Source of the DNA: Clostridia bacterium
Lineage (GTDB): Bacteria > Bacillota > Clostridia > Christensenellales > Aristaeellaceae
DNA: 64,000 nucleotides
Direction of reading: 5' to 3'
Assembly (NCBI GenBank): GCA_017501255.1
Contig: JAFVXE010000018.1
Coordinates: forward strand, 113,950 to 177,949
The position numbers were made by a program, and so were the translations under genes. Positions 41,716 through 50,300 of the stretch are shown in pieces. The notes below the pieces were generated by a model. That model was not told the origin of the DNA. It searched no databases and worked only from the letters and a program-made list of their open reading frames with translations. Numbering within the stretch: the first letter of the stretch is position 1; the number at the start of each line of letters is the position of its first letter.

Positions 41716-42390
41716 ATGAGCATTCGAGACACCATCAAAGATTCATTGCTGCAATCTCTGCAGGCCAATACCATCAGTACTTCCACCATCGGCATCACGC
41801 TGGGCCTAGCCATTGTGTTCGGCCTGTACATTTTCTTCATTTACCGCATCACCAGCCGCAACGGCTTTTACAACAGCGATTTCAACAAATCGCTGGCTAC
41901 GCTGCCAGTGGTCACCGCTGCGATTCTGCTGGCCATGAACAGCAATTTGACCATTTCCCTGGGCATGGTGGGCGCATTGTCCATCGTTCGTTTCCGCAAT
42001 GCAGTGAAGAATCCTTCCGACCTGACATTCCTGTTCTGGAGCATCAGCATCGGTATCGTGGTGGGTGCCTGCCTGTATGAACTGGCGATCTTCCTGTGCC
42101 TTGCCGTCACGGTGCTGATTGGTCTGCTGAACCTGATTCCCTCTCTGCGTGCGCCCTGCCTGTTGGTGGTTTCTGCCGACAGCAGCGAAGCAGAGCCGGA
42201 ACTGGCCGCCCAGGTGAAGAAGTACGCCAAAACCGGCAAAATCCGCAGCCGCAACATCAGCAAGCGGGGTGTGGAATGGATTTGGGAACTACAGCCCAAA
42301 AACGAGGAAGAACTGGTGCGTACCATTGCACAGACCGCCTCCGTCACCTCTGTTCATCTGATGACCCATGATGGCAATGTACGCTTCTGA
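41716..42390 (+). CDS. DUF4956 membrane protein
   Basis: 224 residues. Four membrane helices in residues 20-145 include the family motif SLGMVGALSIVRFRNAVKNPSD; a cytoplasmic alpha/beta domain follows (LLVVSADSSEAE). AGGAG lies seven bases upstream of the ATG. DUF4956 proteins are almost always encoded beside VTC-domain and CotH proteins, exactly as here, and may form the membrane subunit of that system. Function unproven. Confidence 0.92.
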   Translation: MSIRDTIKDSLLQSLQANTISTSTIGITLGLAIVFGLYIFFIYRITSRNGFYNSDFNKSLATLPVVTAAILLAMNSNLTISLGMVGALSIVRFRNAVKNPSDLTFLFWSISIGIVVGACLYELAIFLCLAVTVLIGLLNLIPSLRAPCLLVVSADSSEAEPELAAQVKKYAKTGKIRSRNISKRGVEWIWELQPKNEEELVRTIAQTASVTSVHLMTHDGNVRF

Positions 42391-42413
42391 TACTGAGGAC
42401 GGAGGGACAGACG

Positions 42414-43115
42414 ATGGAATATCGGGTAGAGGACAAGTACATCGTCTCGGATGCAGATATCACCGTTCTTGCACAGCGTCTGGGATTGGTGATGCAGCAG
42501 GATATCCATCAGCAGGGCGATTGCTATGAAATCCGTAGCATCTATTTTGATGATCTCAAGGACAGCTGCATGGAAGAGAACGAAGCGGGCATCCATCTTC
42601 GCAAAAAGTACCGCATCCGTACCTACGGCAGTGCCAATGCGCCGCTGAAACTGGAGATCAAAGAAAAACAGAACAGCCTGATCAAAAAAACAGCCGAAAC
42701 CCTCGAACGTGAAACCTTTGATGCTCTGATGGAGGGTGGGGGTTCTCTCTCTTTTGGTCAGGAGCCTGTGCTGAACCAACTGCTGATGCAAATGCGCCTG
42801 AACGCAATGAAGCCCAAGGTGCTGATTGTCTACGAGCGCACCGCCTTTGTGCATCCCAGCGGCAACGTGCGTATCACCTTTGATCGGAACATTGCCGTCA
42901 GCAGGCACTTTGATGCTTTCTGGGATGAACAGATCGCCGGTTCCATCCCCATTCTGCCCACTGGCTTGCACGTACTGGAAGTGAAATATGACGAAATGCT
43001 GCCGGACATGATTGCCAAACAACTGGAAACCGGCAAGCTCCGCCAGACGGCCTTCTCCAAATATTATCTGGGACGGCTGGCCCTTGACAGCCAATTCCTG
43101 CATTGGGGGGGCTGA
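42414..43115 (+). CDS. VTC-domain protein (polyphosphate-polymerase-like)
   Basis: 233 residues, the size of an isolated tunnel-shaped VTC catalytic domain. Basic and acidic motifs of the family are present: YRVEDKYIVS at the start, YEIRSIYFDD, HLRKKYRIRTYG, LKLEIKEKQ, VLIVYERTAF, VRITFDRNIA and LEVKYDEMLP. The Lys/Arg side chains line the tunnel that binds triphosphate and metal. Yeast Vtc4 makes polyphosphate from ATP. Here the product might be polyphosphate or a phosphorylated surface component, acting with CotH. Second gene of the operon. Confidence 0.93.
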   Translation: MEYRVEDKYIVSDADITVLAQRLGLVMQQDIHQQGDCYEIRSIYFDDLKDSCMEENEAGIHLRKKYRIRTYGSANAPLKLEIKEKQNSLIKKTAETLERETFDALMEGGGSLSFGQEPVLNQLLMQMRLNAMKPKVLIVYERTAFVHPSGNVRITFDRNIAVSRHFDAFWDEQIAGSIPILPTGLHVLEVKYDEMLPDMIAKQLETGKLRQTAFSKYYLGRLALDSQFLHWGG

Positions 43116-43119
43116 AGCA

Positions 43120-44625
43120 ATGCGCAGCAACCGAATCTTCAGAATTCTTTTCTTTTCCATTGCTCTGGTAATGAGCATGGCTGTGTTCTTCATTACCACG
43201 GCGATCCATCACCAGCAGTGCATGGGGGTAAAAGTAATCGGGGAAGCGGATTTAGCAGACTATGAGCGCAGCCTGACGGTGGATTTATCCACCCTTACTT
43301 TCTGCGGTGAACCCGTAGCTGCCGATAATGGCCTGAATACGATATACCTCTCCCAGCCAGAAAAAAACATGGCGCATTTTTCCCGACTGATGGGCAAGCT
43401 GGCAAGCACGAATGGTCATCAGTTGTTCTGGATTCAGACAGATGCGCTGAACAATCTGCCTGCCGCTGTCGCCAATGGCACAACGCTCAGGCTGGCCGTC
43501 GTGAATGGAAATAACTACGCAGAAGTGCAGGTAGTCCTTTCCACCCTGCCGGTTCTCCGGCTGGAAAGCCAGGAGGATGCCGGTTCCACTTTCTCCGGTT
43601 TTCCCATCACCGGGGGCAAAATCACCCTGTTTGCCGGTTATGACCTGTCTACCGGTGCGTTATCGGTACGCTCCTATTCTGCCACATGGCACAAACGGGG
43701 TGTGTATTCCGCATCTCTGGACAAATATCCGCTGAAACTGGCCCTGAAAGCAGGGGATGGCAGCAATCTCAACGCCAATCTGCTGGGCATGGGGGCAGAT
43801 GACGACTGGATTCTTAATTCCATGCGGATCGATGATACCAAAATGCGGGAAAAAATCATCATGGATTCCTGGAATCAATATGTTGCCACGCCCCAGCTCC
43901 GTATGTCCACCGGCGAATATGTGGAGGTTGTCATGGATAACCGCTATTGCGGCCTGTATCTGCTCCAGCGGCGGGTGGACGCCAAATACCTGCAGCTGGA
44001 CAGAACCAAAGATATCCTCTTCAAAGGCTTCAACACCTGGTCCGCCGAATCCTATCAGGAGGCTTATGAAATCGTTGATACACCCACGTGGCGGGAGGCT
44101 TCCTATATCATTCTGGCAGATGTGCTGGATCATAACCGCTACGATCTGGAAAACTATGCGGATGTGAATGTGCTGATTCATTTTCTGCGGGCAGAGGACA
44201 ATGTAAGCTACAAAAATATGTTCTACCTGCTCCGTCAGACGGAGGACGGTTACCGGATGCAGCTGATTCCCTGGGATACGGACTGTTCCATGGGACTGAC
44301 CTTTGTGCCGGATGTGGGCATTGAAACCGATTTCCAGTACACCCTTGATACGGATAAATTCCGCAACGATTATTCAAGGCTGACGGAGATCTATCCCCAG
44401 CTGCCCCAGATCTGCGCCCAGCGCTGGAAAGCGCTTCGGTCAACCATGTATGATCCCGACCGGCTGGAAGCCATGATCCGAAGCTATCAGGCCTTGCTGG
44501 AAAGCAGCGGCGCTTATCAGCGGGATATACAGCGCTGGGGATTGTGGAGCGAAAACGACACCTGGGATATGCTGATCCGCTGGTGCAACGGACGCATTGA
44601 ACGTCTGGATGAATACTATAAATAA
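43120..44625 (+). CDS. CotH-type kinase, membrane-anchored
   Basis: 501 residues. A membrane helix at 7-29 exports the remainder. Residues about 190-500 carry the CotH kinase fold: YPLKLALKAGDGS, LNSMRIDDTKMREKI, YCGLYLLQRRVDAKYLQLD, a catalytic-loop-like VLIHFLRAEDNVSYKNMFY and the DWDTD-type metal motif as IPWDTDCSMG. CotH of Bacillus phosphorylates spore-coat proteins; extracellular CotH proteins occur with VTC and DUF4956 in Clostridia. The start is four bases after the VTC stop, behind GGGGGG. Ends at a strong terminator. Confidence 0.92.
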   Translation: MRSNRIFRILFFSIALVMSMAVFFITTAIHHQQCMGVKVIGEADLADYERSLTVDLSTLTFCGEPVAADNGLNTIYLSQPEKNMAHFSRLMGKLASTNGHQLFWIQTDALNNLPAAVANGTTLRLAVVNGNNYAEVQVVLSTLPVLRLESQEDAGSTFSGFPITGGKITLFAGYDLSTGALSVRSYSATWHKRGVYSASLDKYPLKLALKAGDGSNLNANLLGMGADDDWILNSMRIDDTKMREKIIMDSWNQYVATPQLRMSTGEYVEVVMDNRYCGLYLLQRRVDAKYLQLDRTKDILFKGFNTWSAESYQEAYEIVDTPTWREASYIILADVLDHNRYDLENYADVNVLIHFLRAEDNVSYKNMFYLLRQTEDGYRMQLIPWDTDCSMGLTFVPDVGIETDFQYTLDTDKFRNDYSRLTEIYPQLPQICAQRWKALRSTMYDPDRLEAMIRSYQALLESSGAYQRDIQRWGLWSENDTWDMLIRWCNGRIERLDEYYK

Positions 44626-44626
44626 G

Positions 44627-44668
44627 AAAAGGGCTGTTGCAGTGCCAAATCTGCAACAGCCCTTTTTG
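44627..44668. terminator. Bidirectional terminator
   Basis: AAAAGGGCTGTTGCAG (44627-44642) pairs perfectly with CTGCAACAGCCCTTTT (44651-44666); five T follow. Shares the CTGTTGCAG core with other terminators in the window. Confidence 0.9.
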
Positions 44669-44675
44669 TATCCTG

Positions 44676-45875
44676 TCAATACCCAAACGCCGTAGCCACA
44701 TTCACCCAGATGGCCGGACGCACAGCCACGCCAGCCGCATTGGTATTGGAGCCATACTCCAAGATATCGCCGTTGGGTTCCACCCGGTTGTTGTCGTTCT
44801 TGCGGTTGGTGGTATCCCGCAGCTGCCAGTAGCAATAGCCGTCTTTCGTAGCGGCCTGCTGACCGGCAGCGTAACGGGTGGCGGTGCACCGCAGCAGATT
44901 GGCATTCAGGTACTGGCGGCACTCGTCCGCAGACAGGCAGAACACATCATCCTGGGTCTGCACGGAGGAATTCACATAGTTGGACTGGATTGTGGTGCGC
45001 AAAATGGAGCCGCGCTGGGTGTCGCTAAAGCATTCATTGTAGAAGGTGCTGTTCAGCCAACGGCGCAGGGAGCAGTCCTTCCAGCTGATCTTGACCCACT
45101 CCGAATGGAACCGCTGGGTATCCAGCGCATAGCGGGACAGCAGCAGCGCACGGGTGCCTTCCACCCGCAGCACGATCCATTCCACCGGCTCCTTGCCGTT
45201 TTGGGTGTTGTTATCCTGCTCGTACTGGCCGAACACCACCACCTGCCCGGGCACCCGCCAGCCGGCGGTAATCTGCTGGGGCAGCGTGAAGCTGCCGGTG
45301 CTTCCCGTGTTGTTCTGGGAGGCGTTTTGATAGTAATAGAAGGTGACGGAGGTGACCAACGGTCTGCCGGACTGATCAAAGGGAATGGTGACCGGGTTGG
45401 CGCTGAGGGGCAGATACCCGGCAGGCACCAGAGAAGCATTTGGGGTGACCACATTGTTGGTGACGGTTACAGAGGCCGTGCCGCTGGCAAACACACCGGC
45501 CGTGGTGGCATAGTTCACCTGAATGGAGTGCCCCACCTGCCCCTGCTGGTAGGTGAAGTAAATCACATTGGGAATGGGCGAACCTGCCCGGTTGAAAATC
45601 AGGGTGACGGGGTGGACATTCACGCCCACATAGCCCGCAGGCACCCGCTCCGGGTTGGGGGCGACCACGTTGTTCTGGGGGCTCACATTCACCCGTTCAA
45701 AGGCGAAGTTGCCGTCGGGGCTGGCATACACCACCTGCACCACGGCAGTCTGGGCGCTGCTGTCGCCATCCGCAGAAGCGGCAAGGGGAAAAAGGGCGAT
45801 GGTCATCAGGGCAGCCAGCACCAAAGCAAGGCTGCGGATAAGGCCGGTATGGAAACAACGGTGCTTTTCTGTCAT
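44676..45875 (-). CDS. Secreted protein with MucBP-like repeats and a DUF6273 domain
   Basis: 399 residues. A signal peptide (about 1-34, ending AASA) is followed by two beta repeats of about 70 residues (VVQVVYASPDGNFAFERVNVS and IQVNYATTAGVFASGTASVTV; each ends in VPAGY-x3-4-NPVT) and a C-terminal domain (about 190-399) with WIVLRVEGTRALLLSRYALD, SLRRWLNSTFYNECFS, FCLSADE and VRPAIWVN, the pattern of DUF6273. Such proteins are surface or secreted and occur in gut Firmicutes. Substrate unknown. GGAGGG is nine bases upstream of the ATG. Confidence 0.85.
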   Translation of the reverse strand: MTEKHRCFHTGLIRSLALVLAALMTIALFPLAASADGDSSAQTAVVQVVYASPDGNFAFERVNVSPQNNVVAPNPERVPAGYVGVNVHPVTLIFNRAGSPIPNVIYFTYQQGQVGHSIQVNYATTAGVFASGTASVTVTNNVVTPNASLVPAGYLPLSANPVTIPFDQSGRPLVTSVTFYYYQNASQNNTGSTGSFTLPQQITAGWRVPGQVVVFGQYEQDNNTQNGKEPVEWIVLRVEGTRALLLSRYALDTQRFHSEWVKISWKDCSLRRWLNSTFYNECFSDTQRGSILRTTIQSNYVNSSVQTQDDVFCLSADECRQYLNANLLRCTATRYAAGQQAATKDGYCYWQLRDTTNRKNDNNRVEPNGDILEYGSNTNAAGVAVRPAIWVNVATAFGY

Positions 45876-45927
45876 ATTGCATTCCCTCCTGATTGGATGG
45901 TTCCTGTTGCGATGTTGTCTTTCTTTG

Positions 45928-45956
45928 GTTGTACCACATCGCCGGGCAGGTGTCAA
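45928..45956 (-). promoter_or_regulatory. Promoter of the DUF6273 gene
   Basis: On the minus strand, TTGACA (45956-45951), 17-base spacer, TACAAC (45933-45928). Confidence 0.7.
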
Positions 45957-45992
45957 CTGATTGGCATATGCGCGCTTTCCCCATGTTTTTCC

Positions 45993-46021
45993 TTGCGCAG
46001 GCGGCCCAATCATGCTACAAT
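45993..46021 (+). promoter_or_regulatory. Promoter of pth
   Basis: TTGCGC, 17-base spacer, TACAAT. The leader to the pth ATG at 46205 is about 175 bases long and holds no obvious gene or riboswitch I can name. Confidence 0.65.
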
Positions 46022-46204
46022 ACAGTACCCGGCAGCAAAACCGGGCTTGCAGGAGAGACGCTCATTCCACGGTCCAAAGGGTCGGCAGATGAGTTTCATA
46101 AGCTGGAAACCCTTTTATCCAAACGGTTTTCAGCGTTGATAGCGAGGGCGGCAACCGCTGTCCTCGCCAAACGTGTTTGTGTTGCAATCAAAGGAGGAAA
46201 CCAA

Positions 46205-46837
46205 ATGTATCTGATCGTTGGTCTGGGCAATCCGGGACAGCAGTATGCCCACACCCGCCACAATGCCGGTTTTGATGCGCTGAGCGTGCTGGCAGACAAG
46301 CTGAATGTGTCCATCACCCGCAAAAAGGAGGAAGCCCTGATCGGCGACTGCTTCATTGGCGGGGAGAAAACCCTTCTGTGTATGCCCCAGACCTATATGA
46401 ACCTGAGCGGTCATGCCGTCAGCGCCCTTTTGCAATACTTCCGCATTCCCATGGAAAACCTGATCGTGATCTATGACGACATCGACCTGGCGCCGGGCAC
46501 GGTGCGCATCCGCAAAAACGGCAGCGCAGGCACCCACAACGGGATGCGCTCCATCGTGGAACAGCTGGGCAGCGATCAGTTTGCCCGGGTGCGCATCGGC
46601 GTGGGCGACCGCCCCAAGGGCGCCGATCTGGCGGCGTGGGTGCTGGGTCATGTGGCAGACGAGGAAGAGCGCAAGCTGCTGGATGAATCCTTCCACCAGG
46701 CCGCACTGGCAGCGGAGTGCTTCGTGAAGGAAGGCGTGGAAGCCGCCATGTGCAAGTACAACACCAAGAAGCAGAAGAAAGCGAAGGAGGATGCTCCGCA
46801 GGCTGGGGCTCTGCCCCAGACCCCGGCAGGGGAATAA
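46205..46837 (+). CDS. pth: Peptidyl-tRNA hydrolase with repeat-derived C-terminus
   Basis: 210 residues. Standard motifs: GLGNPGQQYAHTRHNAGF with catalytic His20, MPQTYMNLSG, DDIDLAPG, GSAGTHNGMRSI. It recycles peptidyl-tRNAs released from stalled ribosomes. AAAGGAGG lies eight bases before the ATG. The last 15 codons (DAPQAGALPQTPAGE) and the TAA lie inside the first unit of the 160-bp tandem repeat, so the original C-terminus after KKQKKAKE has been replaced by repeat sequence. mfd follows, as in many Firmicutes (pth-mfd). Confidence 0.97.
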   Translation: MYLIVGLGNPGQQYAHTRHNAGFDALSVLADKLNVSITRKKEEALIGDCFIGGEKTLLCMPQTYMNLSGHAVSALLQYFRIPMENLIVIYDDIDLAPGTVRIRKNGSAGTHNGMRSIVEQLGSDQFARVRIGVGDRPKGADLAAWVLGHVADEEERKLLDESFHQAALAAECFVKEGVEAAMCKYNTKKQKKAKEDAPQAGALPQTPAGE

Positions 46838-47258
46838 GATTCCCCTGCACCCCGCATATTGCGCCATTTCATGGCGCAAAGGGGTTGGATACGGAGTATT
46901 TTCATCCCTTTCGCCTGTGAAACAGGCAAAATGAACGGTAAGCGCCGGGGATGCTCCGCAGGCTGGGGCTCTGCCCCAGACCCCGGCAGGGGAATAAGAT
47001 TCCCCTGCACCCCGCATATTGCGCCATTTCATGGCGCAAAAGGGTTGAATACGGAGTATTTTCATCCCTTTCGCCTGTGAAACAGGCGAAATGAACGGTA
47101 AGCGCCGGGGATGCTCCGCAGGCTGGAGTCCTGCCCCAAACTCCGGCAGGGGAATAAGATTCCCCTGCACCCCGCATATTGCGCCATTTCATGGCGCAAA
47201 GGGGTTGGATAAGGAGCATTTTCACCACTTTTTCGCCTGTGAAACAGGCGAAATGAAA
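46791..47258 (+). repeat. Tandem array of three 160-bp hairpin-rich units
   Basis: Units start at 46791, 46951 and 47111. Each has CAGGGGAATAAGATTCCCCTG, GCGCCATTTCATGGCGC and, at its end, TCGCCTGTGAAACAGGCGA-type hairpins, with ACCCCGG and CACCCCGC linkers. Units 1 and 2 are nearly identical. Unit 3 changes GGGG to GGAG and its partner CCCC to CTCC, preserving pairing. Unit 1 encodes the pth C-terminus. No coding function downstream of the pth stop. Confidence 0.95.
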
Positions 47259-47312
47259 GGGATTCTTAAGGGCCTTAGGCCCTTAAGCGGGATCCAAGGG
47301 CAGAGCCCTTGG
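47233..47312 (-). repeat. Inverted three-hairpin module before mfd
   Basis: In minus orientation: hairpin CCAAGGG/CCCTTGG (47294-47312), linker ATCCCG, hairpin CTTAAGGGCC/GGCCCTTAAG (47265-47287), AATCCC, hairpin TCGCC/GGCGA (47233-47251). It overlaps the end of the tandem array. Confidence 0.8.
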
Positions 47313-47354
47313 CCTGCGGAGCAATCCAACAAATCATCAAGAAGGAGAACCCTC

Positions 47355-50300
47355 ATGAACGAAGGTCTTTTCAGCGCATACAACGCTTTGCCCCAATGGC
47401 AGGAACTGCTGAACGCTGCCAAAGCGCCGGGATGCAGCGCTATTTATGAGCTGGCAGAAGGCGAGCGGCCCTTTTTAGCGGCGGCGCTGAGCCAGCGCAC
47501 GGGACGGCCTGTGGTGCTGGTATGCGCCACAGAGCTGGTGGCCCAGCGCTGCGCCCAGGATGTACAGCGGCTGACGGGCATGGGCTGCGTGTGTCTGCCG
47601 CCCCGGGATCTGCAATTCAGCCGTGCCGCCTCCAGCCGGGAAAGCACCTGGCAGCGGCTTGCGGCGCTGGATCAGCTGGCCCACGGGCAGGCCAAGGTGC
47701 TGTGCATCAGTCTGGACAGCCTGATCCACCGGTGTGTGCCCAAGAAGGTGTTTCTGGGGGCGGAAATCCGCATTGCCGAGGGGGAGTGTCACCCACCCAA
47801 GGAGCTGATGGATCGGCTGCTGGCGGCTGGATATGAGCGGGTGGCCATGGTGGAAGGTCAGGGCCAGTGCGCCATGCGGGGCTCCATTCTGGATGTGTTT
47901 CCCTCCAATACCCAGGAAGCGCTGCGCATTGAGTTTTTCGATGACGAGGTGGACTCCATCCGGCGGTTTGAGTGCATCAGCCAGCGCAGCATTGCCCGGG
48001 TGAAGAACGCCCGCATTGCTCCGGCGACGGAATGTCTGGTCACGGATCCGGAGGCGGCTGCCCAGCGGCTGCGCAAGGCCATCGAAGCCGGACTGGGACA
48101 TGGGCTGGAAGAACTGCCGGGACAATATACCGACGAGCGGTTCACCGCCCCTGTGGTCACGGACGATGGTGAGGAACTGCCCTCGCTGGATGCATTTTTA
48201 ATGTCCATTGACCTGCCGGGGATGAGCGAGGAAGAGCCGGGCTGGACGGAGGATACAGCGAAGCCGGAAAAGCAGATGGGCGCCATGATTGGCGAAAAGG
48301 CCGGGAAAACCATTGGCGAGTATTCCAGTCGGGGTTCCAATGAGCGCAACGAAGTTGCCGAAGTTACCGAAGATACCGACGGCGGCAAGGTGATGGCAGA
48401 GGCCATCAATAGCCTGAGCTATCGCCGCCATCTGGATGATGTGGAACGGGTGGCTGCCGGGCAGACCATCCGCACAGCCCCCATGTGGCTGAATGTGCTG
48501 TGCCGGGAAACCGCCACGGCCATGGACTATCTGGACAATCCCATCGTTTTGCTGGATCGCCCGGAGCAATACCTGAGCCGGATGCGGGTGCTGGATGCGG
48601 AGTTCAGCGATGCTTATGAAAGCGCCCGCCAGCGCGGCGATGCTTTCGATGCCCAGAAGGGGCTTCTGCTGCCCTACGACGATCTGCTGCCGGTGTGGGA
48701 GCAGCGCAGCACCGTATTGCTGACCGAACTGAGCGCAGGCACCGGCCGCATGAAGCCGGAAAAACTGATTTCCTTTGGCTCCGCCACGCCCTTGCCCTAT
48801 CAGAGCCGGTTGGAGCCCCTGTGCAATGACATTAAAAAATGGAAGGAGCAAAACTGCGCCATCGTGCTGCTGTGCGGCGGCGAAGCCCGTGCTCTGCGTT
48901 TGCAGAAAGCCCTCAGCGAACGGGGCATTCCTTCCAGCTATTCGGAAACCCTGGATGGCAACGTGATCCTCCGGGAAGTGATTCTGCTGCCGGTGAGCTA
49001 CACCAAGGGTTTTCTGAACACCGGCGCAAGGCTGTGCCTGATCAGCGATACCGACCTGTACGGCTCGGCTTACCATAAGGCCCGCAAGAAAACCAATGCA
49101 GGCGAGCGCATTTCCTCCTTCACCGACCTGAAACCCGGGGATTATATCGTCCATGACCTGTACGGCGTGGGTATTTATCAGGGCGTTACCCAGATGAATG
49201 ACGAGGGCGTGAAGCGGGATTATCTGATTATCCACTATGCAGGCAGCGACAAGCTCTACGTGCCCGCCGACCAGTTTGACCGGGTGCAGAAGTACATCGG
49301 TGCAGAGGCCGCTCTGCCCAAGCTGAACAAGCTGGGGGGCGGCGAGTGGCAGCGGCAGAAGAGCCGGGTGAAGGGACAGCTGAAAAAGCTGGCCTTCGAT
49401 CTGGTGGAGCTGTATGCCAAGCGTGCCCAGGAGAACGGCTATGCCTTCAGCCACGACAACCCCTGGCAGCAGGAATTTGAGGATGCCTTCCCCTACGAAC
49501 TGACAGACGACCAGCAGCGCAGCGTGGCCCAGATCGAAGAGGACATGGAAAGCGCCCGGAACATGGATCGTCTGCTCTGCGGCGACGTGGGCTACGGCAA
49601 GACCGAGGTGGCCCTCCGGGCAGCCTTCAAGTGCGTGGTGGAGGGCAAGCAGGTGGCCATCCTTGCGCCTACCACCATTCTGGTGCAGCAGCACTACAAT
49701 ACCATCCGCAAGCGGTTCAACGGCTTCCCCGCCAAGGTGGAGATGCTCAGCCGCTTCCGCACCCCTGCGGAAAGCAAGGAGATTATCAAAAAGCTGGAAG
49801 CCGGCGAGATCGACATCATTGTAGGCACCCACCGGCTGCTTTCCAAGGAAGTGAAGTATCACGATCTGGGCCTTTTGATCGTGGACGAGGAGCAGCGTTT
49901 TGGCGTGGCTCACAAGGAATCCATCAAACAGATGAAGAACCGGGTGGATGTGCTCACCCTGTCGGCTACCCCCATTCCCCGCACGCTGCACATGAGCATG
50001 GTGGGCATCCGGGACATGAGCATTCTGGAAACCCCGCCGGAGGAACGCCTGCCGGTAAAAACCTACGTCATCGAATACGACGACATGATCATCCGGGACG
50101 CCATCCGCCGGGAGCTGGCCCGGGGCGGCCAGGTGTATTTCCTCTACAACCGGGTGCGCTCCATCGACCAGATGTACGCCCGCCTTCATGCGCTGGTGCC
50201 GGAAGCCCGCATCGGTATCGCCCACGGGCAGATGCGGGAGAATGCGCTGGAGGACATCATGCTGGACTTCTACGCCGGCGCATACGATGTGCTCCTGTGC

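Noticed and set aside
46791..47258. Tandem 160-bp units considered as a CRISPR array
   Set aside because: Units are contiguous and nearly identical without unique spacers; they are hairpin modules, and no cas genes are present.
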